This document shows, one piece after another, positions 49,282 through 61,605 of a stretch of DNA of 64,000 nucleotides. The translations under genes and the position numbers were made by a program. A model generated the notes under the pieces. It made no database searches. It had not been told where the DNA came from and saw only the letters and a list, made by a program, of their open reading frames with translations. Positions within the stretch are counted from its first letter, which is position 1. Each line of letters opens with the position of its first letter. The DNA lies in assembly GCF_031755915.1 (NCBI RefSeq), contig NC_083390.1, positions 22,436,501 to 22,500,500 on the forward strand. The letters are read 5' to 3'. The stretch comes from Ziziphus jujuba (taxonomy: Eukaryota; Streptophyta; Magnoliopsida; Rosales; Rhamnaceae).

Positions 49282-51763
49282 TTGCACCTGCTCCTGCTCC
49301 TGCTCCTGCACCTGCTCCTGCTCTTGCACCTGCTCCTGCTCTTGCACCTGCTCCTGCTGCTCCTGATACTACTGCCTCAGTTAGTGTAGCGTGAGTGTGT
49401 CTTTTGCTTTCTGTTATTGCTAGCACTTGTCACCAAATGCTTTCACGATTTCACCTACTTACTAACTCTTTCTGTTTATAGAACTGTAATATTTTCTTTC
49501 CTCTCCTCCTTTCCTTTCATATTTGGCATGAAACATTGTTTTTCATCTAAAGGAGCCAATATATTTGTTGAAGCAGCTCAGATTCTGATACCTATGGTCA
49601 AGCAGCATCTAATCTTCTTGCTGGAAACAACTTAGAGGGAGCAATTCAGCAAATCCTGGATATTGGTGGAGGAACTTGGGATAGGGACACCGTTGTTCGA
49701 GCTCTTCGTGCTGCTTTCAACAATCCAGAGAGAGCTATTGAATATCTATATTCTGTAAGTGAAGACATGTAGAATGACTAATTTAGAAGATCCTTTGAAT
49801 AAAAAGATGAGATGTAGTGGTTGCCCTATTACCTAATCCTCTTTGTTCAATATTACTCAGATAATACCGCTTTTTCAACTTTATGTTTGTTGGTGATAAA
49901 TGAATAGTTTTAAAACCCAGGGTATTCCTGAACAAGCTGAAGTTCCACCTGTGGCCCGGGTCCCTACAAGTGCACAGGCAGCCCTTCCAGTTCAACCTCC
50001 GCAGTCAGCACAACCAACAGCTGTTCCATCAAGTGGTCCTAATGCCAATCCTTTAGATCTCTTTCCCCAGGTAGTTACTCGTTAGTATTTAGTCTGCTGA
50101 TCACTATCTTTGAGATTGTTTCGGTTGTGTAATAACTGTTTTGAAGCAGGGACTTCCCAACATGGGCGCAGGTGCTGCTGGTGCAGGTACCCTTGATTTC
50201 CTTCGCAACAGTCAACAGGTACTTTCTCAGTCTCTGTCTGTTTGTCTGTCTCACATAAATGCTGGTTAACTAATTCTACTTTGCTTTATTTTATCTCAGT
50301 TCCAAGCATTGCGAGCTATGGTACAAGCTAATCCACAAATATTGCAGGTTCCTTTTCTCTTCTTACCTGAATATGTTTTCTTTCCTTTTTCCGAATGCTC
50401 CTATTGATTCTCATTCTGTTACAGCCAATGCTTCAAGAGCTAGGGAAACAAAATCCTAACCTTATGAGGCTAATTCAAGACCATCAGGCTGACTTCCTTC
50501 GCCTGATCAATGAACCTGTGGAAGGTGGAGAGGGGTGAGAATTATTCTTTGTTATGTTTACTTATTAAGGTTCTTGAACACTTATGAATGTTTGTGGTGC
50601 TCACTACTCACTAGTCATTTGCGAACAAAATTTCTTTAGGAATGTGCTTGGTCAGATGGCTGCAGCAATGCCACAGGCAGTAACTGTCACCCCTGAGGAG
50701 CGTGAAGCTATTGAGCGTGTGAGTACTTTTCTTTGTATAAATGTGATTGATGAATTTTTACTATGTCAGTAAAACCCCATTTGGATTTCACTTTTGTCCT
50801 TCAAATATGCATCTCATTTCAATAGCTTGCAAGTGTTTCAGCTTTATTTTATATCTATAAAAATTACCACTGGATCGGTTTGTTGTTGAATGAAAAACAG
50901 CATGCACAAATCCAGTAAGTCATTAAGATACTGATGCAGTTGTTCCACATTTCATATTGCATCAAGACTTGTTAGTGACATTTCATCTGAAGACCCTATC
51001 TGCTCGCTTGAGAGGATCAAGTGCCTTAAGTGTATATCATATCTTATTAATTCCCGTAGCATTGTATAAAATGTAGGTATAATGATGCCTCGTTTTCAGA
51101 TTAAGGGGTTCCCCCTTGTCCCCTCCATAGTTTCTCTTAAAAGGAAATATGGAAATCTTTTACAAAACTTACTTATTTGTATCAATTCCATTAGATCTCG
51201 GGTGTCTACATCATGTGATTGATTGAATGATATGCTTAACCACCTGATTCAATTGCTGAGGTATGGCACTCATACTTTGGGTGTTTGCATTGCATATATT
51301 GGATGGAAGTCCTTGCCAATGCTCATGAAACTGGCAATGATATTCTAATTGAGCATAATACTACTGTTTAATAGGAACATGCAAAATTTAGCCTCTATAG
51401 CAGGAGTTTGTTTTAACCTAGGGCATCTAGTTGTTAGGTGTATCCTATGTATTATCAGTGTCGGCAGGGTCCCATCACATATACTCGGTTTTCTAGTGTA
51501 CCTGGATCTCTGTGTTTCTGGTCACTTAAAGCTAACTCAAATTTTCTCTCATTCAGGATGTTGAGCGTTGATGGTTATTTAAGTCAAGTAGAAATTTCTA
51601 ATGAAACTTTGTATTGACTTATTCATTTTTCTTTTTGTCTATCAAGCTTGAAGCAATGGGATTTGATCGAGCAATTGTTTTGGAGGTGTATTTTGCCTGC
51701 AACAAGAATGAGGAACTGGCTGCCAACTACCTTTTAGATCACATGCATGAGTTTGAGGACTGA
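46447..51763 (+). CDS. RAD23: RAD23 ubiquitin receptor (UBL-UBA), 12 exons
   Basis: Encodes a 412-aa RAD23, which carries polyubiquitinated proteins to the proteasome and binds the XPC/RAD4 damage-recognition factor. Exons are 46447-46512, 47644-47805, 48374-48424, 49078-49139, 49244-49390, 49577-49754, 49921-50070, 50150-50218, 50300-50347, 50425-50534, 50640-50718 and 51647-51763. All junctions are GT..AG and keep frame (1239 coding bases). Domains are an N-terminal ubiquitin-like domain (1-76, from [10 protein letters not shown]), a Pro/Ala linker (about 94-160), UBA1 (about 178-222), an STI1-like XPC-binding domain (about 283-340, [10 protein letters not shown] to LRLINEP) and UBA2 (about 365-408), ending DHMHEFED. 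Order and length match Arabidopsis RAD23C/RAD23D, the closest group by recall. The linker is unusually rich in Ala-Pro pairs, encoded by a hexanucleotide repeat. Introns 1 (1131 bp) and 11 (928 bp) are the longest. Constitutive expression is likely. Confidence 0.96.
49244..49363 (+). repeat. Coding hexanucleotide repeat (Ala-Pro) in RAD23 exon 5
   Basis: About 20 tandem units of GCTCCT, with interspersed GCTCTT and GCACCT variants that also form a higher-order pattern. It encodes alternating Ala-Pro with occasional Ala-Leu. It lies entirely inside exon 5 and stays in frame. The antisense frame (a Gly-Ala repeat) is a shadow. Confidence 0.9.
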
Positions 51764-52221
51764 TCCAAGGAAAAGAAATGGTTCATTCTCTCTTTCCTCT
51801 CCTCCCTTTGAAGAAAAAGTTCGACAGTAATTTATTCTTATTTTTGTCTTTTTTCCTTCCCTTCGTTCTTACAACTTTTTAATGTGCATCTTTCTTCCTC
51901 CTTAACCTTGTTAGTTTGAAGTCCTACTGTTGTGGAGCGTCTGGAGTGTCAAGATGTGTCTTTTCTCTACCGCCTCTGGTTTTCTTTTAGTTTGTTCTGT
52001 TAGGATTCTTTCAAATATTGATAATATATATATATATATATAGTCATATTTATTCATTCCGTGGTGTATATTTTGTAACTTTGGTAAGTTCAGCTGTTTG
52101 AATTTGCATTTTTGATATCTACCAGTCAAATCGTTTTGGGTCTTGGATTGAATGTTTCCGGGAAACATTTGACGATGTTTTTATTTTATTTCCATTTTGA
52201 GTGGATATCAAGTAATACAAT
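51764..52221 (+). other. 3' flank of RAD23
   Basis: Presumed 3' UTR and downstream sequence, T/C-rich at first (51780-51905), with a TA run at about 52022-52042. No clear AATAAA was seen. It ends where the hAT-like element begins. Confidence 0.5.
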
Positions 52222-52928
52222 TAGGGGTGGGCATAGATTGGATTGGTTCGGTTTTTGATCGAAATAAAATCCAATACATACATATTGATTTTTTTAATAT
52301 GCTATCCAAACCAAACCAAACCATTTATGATCGATTTGGTTTGAATTTGTTGATCGGTTATAAACTTACTAATTTATAAATATATAATATAAATAAAAAT
52401 TTTTTAAATATAAAATATAAATAATAAATTATAAGTATCCAAATATAAAATACAATTAGAATAATATAATATAGTCTATAATGAAAAATAAAAAAAAATA
52501 TAGTAAATGATATACATTATGCATTTATTAAGTAGTAAACATTAATATCATCATTTTACTCTACAAAATCAATTTAAAATTGTTAGAATAAATAATATAA
52601 AATAATATATTTATCAAAATTCATTTATTCAAGAATCGATTTAGGATTTGGAGATGAAAAAAAAAATATATATTAAAAATTAATTTATAAAAATAATAAA
52701 AATTAAAATTTATATATAAAAATAAAAAAATAAAAAAATATATAATTTTTTAATTTTATAATATATTATTTGGATTTGATTGGATTATATTTTCAATTTA
52801 TAATCAATCTAATCCATATAATTTATAATATTTTGAATCCAATCCAATATAATTCATGTAAAAATCAAATCCAAACCATTAAAAATGAATTGGATTGAAC
52901 GGGTTAGATTGGATTTTACTCACCTTTA
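52222..52928. mobile_element. Non-autonomous hAT-like element with 8-bp target duplication
   Basis: A 707-bp element flanked by the perfect direct repeat AATACAAT (52214-52221 and 52929-52936), the 8-bp target-site duplication expected of hAT transposons. The left end begins TAGGGGTGGGCA, and the reverse complement of the right end begins TAAAGGTGAGTA, so they are imperfect inverted termini of hAT type. Sub-terminal regions are rich in GGATTGG / CCAATCC and ACCAAACC / GGTTTGGT blocks in both orientations. The core (about 52375-52760) is almost pure A and T. There is no transposase frame, so movement would need a helper. It inserted about 450 bp after the RAD23 stop codon. Confidence 0.85.
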
Positions 52929-55900
52929 AATACAATGATTTAGGCCATGGCATTTTAGTTAACCCCATATTTGTGATTCTGCCAATTAACACCCTAATGT
53001 GGTAAAAATGGTTAATTTTTGCAAATAGTTGGTGACAAATTAATTTGCCAAATCAAGGTATATAAATTAGAAAAATACTATGATATTAGTATATATTTGA
53101 ATGTATCAAGGTTTCTTATTTTATTCATTTAGTTCCAATCAAATTCATGAAAATAATATGCCGAAGTATACTGGCGGTAAATGTAGTTGCCAAGTATTGA
53201 TGTTTCAATTGGACTATATGTTAAAAAAAAATACAGCTCACGCTAACTAATATAAAACGAATATAAAGCTAACGAATAATTATATATGTGCAATTGCCAT
53301 ATTATTTCGTACCCTGAATCGTTGATCACTTCCAAGTTGATGAACAATTTGCATACGAACTATAATATCGTTAAAAAAAATAATTAATATAAAACACAAA
53401 CCTGTATCTCGAGCGGACCTAACAAGAGTACATGGATGAAAATGTCGCCGATAATATAATAATAATAATAATACAAATTTAACAGAAAATAAAAAAAAGT
53501 AGAAAAACCTTGTGTATCTTAGAAATAAATACTAATATTCTTTCAAAATTGAATAGTTCGTATAATAAAGAATTTCTTACTTTAAGATAATGAATATTAT
53601 TTAGAATTTCCAAGTAGCTAATTGACTTTAAACAATAATATTATTTTTATTAATGTATTATTTATGTTTTTTTACAATTTTAAATTTTTTTATATGCAAA
53701 ATTATATGTTTTTCATATAAAATATGTAATTTTCATAATTTAATCAACATTTTTATCCATATTTCGATAAAATTATGCTATTTCCGTAGTGGTCACCGAT
53801 ATCATCGTTACTGAACCAGACCACGTAGATCTGCTGTATAAAACCAAAACAAACAACAACAAAAAGTTAAATTGGCAGGAGAAGATGGCGTTTTTCATTT
53901 ATAGACGAAAGCTATGATGGAAAGCGTGTAAAAGTTTGACTGGGATCAAATCTTTGGGCGCGTGCAAATATAGTCACCAAATTTGTCAGTAAGAAAAAAA
54001 AACCGATTGCAAAGAGATGAACTGTACCAAAAGTAATGGTAGGCATTAAGGGATAGTTCTCAATTTTTCATGAATGATTATAATGGGTCATCATTATATA
54101 TAGTTTGTTTGAATGCGCTCAAATCTGGTCCAGTCCTTAATGCTTCCTTTCATTTCGTACTTCAATTCCAAAACTTTAAATTCTATCCAGAAAATGCATG
54201 TGCTCTCTTCCATGTCTTTTTATATGATTTGTCTCCCTCAAATCTGTTCTAGAAAACACTCATATTGCTTTTAATTTTGTCTCCACCAAAGGAGTTTGGC
54301 TTATCTAGTTAAGGTCTGTTTGGATGCCATGAAATTTAAATCACTAAAACATGAGCCAAATTCATGAATTTTCAAGATTTAGACCGGTTAACTACTTTTA
54401 TTTATTATTATTTATTATTTCTTTTCATCCTGCTAGAATTCAAAATAGCATTCTTCATTGGGATTTCCACTCTTTCTCCGCCAAAATACTTCGAAGGGCA
54501 TTCTAAATTTAGTAATACTTTTGAGCTTAAAGTTCTGGCTTTATTACTTCTCGTTACTAAATGAAAATATATTATATATAAGTGACTATTTTCTATACTA
54601 GTCACAAAATCAAAAGCAAATTCTTGCAAGTGAAGCTGTTTAAGCTGTGTGTACTTTTTGAGAGTCGATTCCATTAATTGTTAAGATTCAGTAATTAAGC
54701 ATCTAAAATTCTTTTCAATGTGATTTATTAGTGGTTTTGTATTAATTGTTTGATTCAACTACAATAAATGCTGTTGTTTACCATAGTTAACATCAGCACT
54801 CCCTACTTAATTACTATTTTTTTCCTCAAAAAAATTAATTTTTAATAATTAATTAATTAATTAATTTGAATTGTGATATACAAGGAAGAAAACAATTGAT
54901 TGAATATTTTAAACCGTGGCCTCTCCTGCAATACCAAACTTCAAGGAATACCGATAGAAAGTTGTTAAAGTGATCGAGGATGTTTAATTTAAGATTAAAT
55001 CTTCATAATTATAGTTGGAAAGTGACGTTAAGTTATTAATAATGGTTGCCAGAAAAAGTATACCGGAGCAAAATATAACTGGTTAATTTCGAGTTTCTTT
55101 AAGAAAATTGGTTCTAATATATATCACATATAATATTAAGATATTTTTTTCATGAGACCAGCCAGAGAATCGACATTGACCTTTCAGGTAACATTTTTTA
55201 AAGCTGTACGCATAATGATAAAAAAAAATAAAAATAAAAACACAATATATATTTATATAAATATATGCTTCATAGGCAATGTCATTTTGGAAGGAGGATG
55301 TGCCCAAAAAAATTCATAAAACGTGCTAGGATGTGAAAAAAATTAAAATAAAATAAAAAAAGCCAAAAACACAATTGACTAAATAAACATTGAAAATAAA
55401 TGGATTAATTAATTACATAAAATAGCCCTGCAATTCCATAAATAATTGTGCCTCTTTTCATATAAGTTGACAATGAACATATGCATTGAAGGCGAAAGAA
55501 AGCTCCTCAACGTCTCCAATACCCTGAAACTTCGACATCACAAAACGTCCCCGTTTGGAAAAGCTTTCAATCTATCACTTAAGTTAGGTAGGCAATATTA
55601 ATTGTTCTCTTTTGCATAAAAATGCCTCAAACAAAACAGAAACTCCCACTTGAAGGGAAAGCAAATTAAAACTGTTATAATGTTATATATATATAGATAG
55701 ATATATAAATAGAAATTACCATGCCTGCTAAAAAGCACACAAAAACGCACTTGCCGACCAATATTTGTAAATATATTAGCGGGTCAAAAAGTTCAGACAC
55801 CCTTTTTGGTTCCAAAACCTGTAAGTTGATCCCAATAAACACCTAAACAATCACAGAACGAACAAGCAAATTGATAAAAGCTTTGGGTTTTGTCTTGCTC

Positions 55901-57663
55901 ACATGCAAAGGACCACATGGTCCACATTTGGCGACCCCCTTCCTGGGCCAACCGACGCACTTGAGCTTTAGCGTCACAATCAGCCCTCTAGGTGACTACA
56001 TGTGTCTAAATCACCTTGACCTGATTGGAATCATGGAAAACTTTGAATTATATTGTGGGGTGCTTGGTTTGATTTTCGTTGCCATTTACTGGTCATGACC
56101 GAAAGCGGCTGGTCCAAGAAAGAGATATCATATCTCTCGGAAGGTTAATAAGCACAATTTTAATTGGTTAGGAATCTAATTTCCAATTTATATTAACATT
56201 TATTAACATAAGAATTATTAAGAATTATTAAGATTCTTATTTATCCAACTACAATTTTAATTTTAAATTACTAATTGAATTGATATGACCCTTCAATATT
56301 TGATATATTAATATATTTTTATTTTATATAATTTTTTTTGGTATTGTAAGATAAGTTTTCCAAAAGAGTTTAATTATAAGATAATTCTCAACAAAAGAAC
56401 TTTTACATGTATACCATTTGAAAGTTTTTTACCCTCACATTGTTTTCGTCATGCCAACCAAGTTCTCAAAAGCGAAACCAAGCATATGGGTTTTGTTTCT
56501 TTGCAGTTATGGAAGAGTGGTTGATGAAAAGGGACAATCGCCTTTAGAAAGAAGGAATCAAATCTAATTGGTTTAATTTTGGAAAACTAAAATGCATCTA
56601 TCTTGATAGCTTCAATAATTAATTATATATATGTTGCACAAAGAAGCTATATATCGCAAAACAATAATATTTTAGATTCGACCAATTATGCTTTGAATCG
56701 ACAGGTGCTCCTTTGATATGGTTTTGATTTGTTATTGTACCATCTAGAAGAACTAATGCTTTTAAGTTTCTGTGAATATATCAAAGGAATTTGTACAAGT
56801 ATCTATACAGATATTGCGTGCACATTGTGGTCCAAGACTCCAACTTATATAGTCAGAACAACAATTATACAATCAAGAAATATGGTCCCATGTAATGCCA
56901 AGTGTTAAGCAATTAATATAAATAGTACATACACAATTGACTAGTTTTCTTTTAGGAAAACATATAAATAAAAATAAATAAACAAAAATGACCTGGTTCT
57001 ATCAATGCGTAATTATTGATTAACATATAATTCGTTTTCATATTTAAAAGATAAGTATGGAGGAACTTAGTTTCAATTGTTATTCTAAACCAGAAAAGAA
57101 GAACCAGTGGTACTCCATGTGCAAAGACAATTCAGTTTATTAAATGACTGGAACATGAAAGTGGAGGATTTTCATATGCAGTTCATGAAAGAGACAGAAT
57201 TTATAGTGACATAGATATATACATAATCAGTATATATATATATATATATATATATTTGTATATTACCATGACCAATAATAGTTACGAATAAAACTACCAT
57301 TGTAAAACAATCTTTTAAATTGATAATATTAGAGCCATCCTTTTTATCAAATTTTAGATTCTCAATTACTTTGCAATATTATATATGAAAAAAATTGATT
57401 TGTCATTGAAAATAAATGGATTTACTTTTCGCCTATCACCAGCAAGTGGGATGAAATAAAATAATATAAAATATTAACATTAAATCGAAATCCAAATTTT
57501 GCTAAGTAAATTTAGTTACTAGTCATTACTTATACCTAGTTGCTAAAATAATATCTATGTTGCATATTTCTAGCGAGGAGTGTTTCTTGTCCATGTGCCA
57601 TAAACAGCTTGTTCCAAACAAATGATTGGTAGATCAATCAATTTAAGCAAAAAATAAATAATA

Positions 57664-57776
57664 AAAATTCTCATTTAATATCCTTTATTGAAAATAAAAT
57701 CATCAGTAACAAAAATTGAACTTCGCATTTAATTTATTTGATTGAAAATAAAATAATGAGTAACAAAAATTGAATT
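57664..57776. repeat. 54-bp tandem duplication
   Basis: Two direct copies with period 54. CATTTAAT begins at 57672 and 57726, and TTGAAAATAAAAT begins at 57688 and 57742. GTAACAAAAATTGAA is shared by both copies. Non-coding. Confidence 0.75.
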
Positions 57777-59330
57777 ATAGTTACAGAATATGATTGGTTT
57801 TTTTTTTTTTTTTTTTTTTGGTCTTTTACTTTTTTCTTATCTGCTAAAGAAAGTGGCCGAGCTAATTAGGTATATTCAACGCTTTTCTTTGTATGTCTAG
57901 CTCCATTCCACCCAATGTACCAACTTGAGATAAAATAATTAATTTATGATAATGAGATGCAGATGCTGAGATTTGAATTCTGTTAATTAAACATCCTAAA
58001 TTCCTAAAGAACCACCGTTATTCCAAAAAAGCTTAAACTTTTAGATATTGCATCAAATATATTTTTAAAATATATATAGTTATTATAAGCTAATTATATA
58101 TGTGAAGAACCAAATATATATATATATATATATATAAAGTCGTCACTGAGACTCCACAAGTCATTCTGCAAAACAGAATCAGTCTTTGCCAAGAACCGAA
58201 GTCCAATATTGCAATTTTATTAAGGTAAATTTCAAGCGGTTCATTTACCAAAAGAGAAGAAAAGTTTTAACTAAATAAAGCATGTTTTAATTTTTAATTT
58301 TATTTTTAAATATGATATTGACTTCATTTTATTGCAATTATTTTTTTATTTTATTTTTATTGAACGGAAAGCCAAAAAAGTTATTAGTTAATGGATTATT
58401 CTTTTTTAATTAAATGAAAAGACGAAAGTATTATGTTGTCTTTAGTTATACATCTTTTAACCTCATCTCTATTTAAGTATTTATAAAAAAAATAAAAAAA
58501 TAAATAAAAAATTTAAAAAAACCTTCATTTCTAAATAAAAGCAATTAAAGAACCGTCATCAATTATATATTCATTAGATTTCTAACATAACATTAATTGG
58601 TTGTTAAAAATAACATAAGACAAGAAGAGTTAGAAGGAAAAAATCATAATTAAGAAGCTCAAAAGATGCATAGCATTATACCGATTTGTTACGAAAGAGC
58701 CTTTTCTTACCGTTATAGTTATTATATATAACCATGCCTGTATAAATTTTTTCTTTATTATTTTTATCATATAATTTCTAATAGACAGGTCATATAAAAA
58801 AAATAATAATTTCTAATACATATATTTATATATATATGCTTCCTAGTGTGGGTTACAATCGGTCTGTATTATCAAATTTATATATTTTGTATGATCTAAT
58901 AATTATAAATGATTATTATTATTTTTTTATAAAATGAGTGATTTTTTCAACCATAATATTTTTGTATGTATATATATTGATTTTTTTTTTTTTAAATAAT
59001 AGCGCGCAAAGAATCTGTGTCTGGCCGATCTTTCAATTTTCAATCCACATTTGTTGACTTAATTCGGAATTTATTCCTTGAATTTTTTTATTTTTAATTA
59101 ATCTGTCTTATTATTATTATTATAATTATTTTTATATACAAAGAAATAGTTATTTTCTCCAAATAACTGTGTATTCTCATGATACAATAAAAACTTCTAA
59201 TAAGTCCATTTCCATTATATTTGATGATATAATTAGTAATTATTATATTATTGTATTACACTTAATGTTATAGGACAATAAGGAAGACCAGAGAAAATTT
59301 TAAAATAATAATAATAATAAACAATAAACA

Positions 59331-59606
59331 CAAGTGGCATGTTGGAATCTCTACTTAAATCTCATTTTTGTTGTAAAATGTTCTTTCGCGAAGGTATAAT
59401 TTACCCAACAATGACCAATATATTTATATATATTGAAAAGTAACCTTCTAAAAAAATTTAAAAACAAGTGGCTTGTTGGAATCTCTACCTAAATCTCATA
59501 TTTTTTGCAAAATGTTCTTTCACGAAGGTATAATTTACCCAACAATGACCAATATATTTATATATATTGAAAAGTAACCTTCTAAAAAAATTTAAAAACA
59601 AGTGGC
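59331..59606. repeat. 134-bp tandem repeat, just over two copies
   Basis: CAAGTGGC starts at 59331, 59465 and 59599, giving a constant period of 134 bp. The two full copies are nearly identical, with a handful of substitutions, and a third copy is only begun. Near-identity in non-coding DNA indicates a recent duplication. It lies about 600 bp upstream of the NPF3.1 TATA box. Confidence 0.9.
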
Positions 59607-60132
59607 TTAATATTTTTTTAAAAAAAGAATAATAAATAATGAATACTTTTATTCACGGGAAGACATATATCGTGAACATGCATGTACATATTTCTTTTAC
59701 GCAAAAGATGACGCAATTTTAAATTGTCATACTATAATTTAGTTTTCAGTCTTACCTATATAGATAGTTATGTAGAAATGTCCATAGCAATCAATTATAT
59801 TTATTAGCAATATATATACAACAACAATACAAGTCGAAGAAATTGCGAAAGTAACAAAAACCTTTGCTGTCCAATTTTGTAATCTATCTTTCTGTATTCA
59901 CTGCTCAAAATGTTCAATAATTTATAAAATTAAAGAAAAAACAAAAATATTTGTAATTGTAATTTAAAAAAGATTTATCCACCCACTATAATATTATGTG
60001 GGCAAAGATTTTCTGCCACACATCTATCCTACCGAACAAACCCCTACCCTATAGTGTATTACTGGACAGGTTGCATCCTCTAATTTGCTGTGTGATCTGT
60101 GAAAACCCTTCCTTTATTGAAGTACTAGTGCC

Positions 60133-60140
60133 TATAAATA
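60133..60140 (+). promoter_or_regulatory. TATA box of NPF3.1 gene
   Basis: TATAAATA lies 102 bp before the start codon, which suits a leader of roughly 70 nt. Confidence 0.65.
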
Positions 60141-60234
60141 ATGGACCTTGGCGGGTCATTTTAAGCGGTACTGGGATAGATAGCAAATACTGAAAAAAAA
60201 AACCCACCCAAGAAAAATAAAATAAAAAAAAGAT

Positions 60235-61562
60235 ATGGAGAAGAAAGATGAGAAAGGAGGAAACCATGTTAGAAGGAAAAAGGGCGGGTTGGTCACAATG
60301 CCTTTCATTTTTGGTAAGCTTAAGTATGAGTTTAATCTTCTTTGTTTCTGATTTTTCTTGGAAAGTTTTTGCACTATTAATGGTGTGGTTTTTGGTCTTA
60401 TCATTTACTTATTTATTTATTTTTTTGGTTTGCTTTTATGGTGTAGCAAATGAGGTTTGTGAGAAGTTGGCTGTGGTGGGATTCAATGCTAATATGCTTA
60501 GCTACTTAACAACTCAGCTTCATATGCCTCTTACAAAAGCTGCTAACACTCTTACCAACTTTGGTGGCACCGGAAGCCTCACTCCCTTGCTTGGTGCTTT
60601 CCTCGCCGACGCATTCGCCGGCCGGTTTTTGACTATCACCGTCGCTTCCATTATTTACCAAATAGTAAATTAATCTCTCATTCTCTCTACTCCTATCTAT
60701 GAAAGAAACAAAGATAACATAAAAGATGGCAAAAGTAGGACGAAAAAGAAAATTTTCTTTATATATATTGTTGCTTGTTATATAATAGAAAGAAAAAAAG
60801 GCGACATATATGAATAATTTTTTTTTTTTTTTTTTTAGAAAATTGTTAAATTAGATCGTTTTAGCTTTTAATAATCGAAAGAAAATTATAAGTTTGAAAT
60901 TTTGACTGTGCGTATAGATTCACATTAAGAGAAAGTATTTAAATAGATATTTGGTTAATTTTCTTACATATGCAAATTCTTTATATGTTAATCTGATCAG
61001 GGAATGGTTAGCTTAACACTATCAGCAATACTTCCAAGTCTAAGACCACCCCCATGTAAAGCAGACCAAGTGTGCCAAGAAGCAAGCTCAGGACAAGAGG
61101 CAATTCTCTATGCATCTCTACTATTAGGAGCCATCGGATCGGGTGGGATCCGACCGTGCGTGGTAGCTTTCGGGGCGGATCAGTTCGACGAGTCGGATCC
61201 GAACCAGACCACGAAGACATGGAACTACTTCAATTGGTACTATTTTGTGATGGGGGTATCTATGCTAGTGGCTGTGACAGTTCTTGTTTATATACAAGAC
61301 AACATTGGATGGGGTTGGGGTCTTGGAATCCCAGCCATGGCTATGTTCCTTTCAATCATTGCTTTCATATTCGGGTACCCGCTTTACCGGAATCTTGACC
61401 CGGTTGGGAGTCCGTTTACCCGGTTGGTTCAAGTATGCGTTGCCGCCTACAAGAAGAGAAAGCTGAACATGGTTTCGGATCCTTCTTTGCTGTACCAGAA
61501 TGATGAGCTTGATGATCCCATCTCGTTGGGTGGGAAGCTTTTGCATACAAAGCATATCAAGT

Positions 61563-61605
<43 letters not shown>

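Larger units (their letters stand above)
52937..60132. other. Intergenic region between the hAT-like element and NPF3.1
   Basis: AT-rich non-coding DNA with TA microsatellites (for example near 57230-57255 and 58111-58136), a TTAA run at about 54844-54866 and a T run near 57799-57820. Two tandem repeats are listed separately. A G/C-richer patch at 55870-56110 carries the inverted pair GGACCA..TGGTCC but no recognisable protein. I see no gene in this stretch. Confidence 0.6.

Noticed and set aside
49202..49426. Gly-Ala repeat protein on the minus strand
   Set aside because: It is the antisense shadow of the Ala-Pro-coding repeat in RAD23 exon 5.
60248..60673. 141-aa frame at the start of NPF3.1 that reads through intron 1
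   Set aside because: It is out of frame with the NPF protein before the intron. The spliced model from 60235 restores the conserved PFIFANEVCEK segment.
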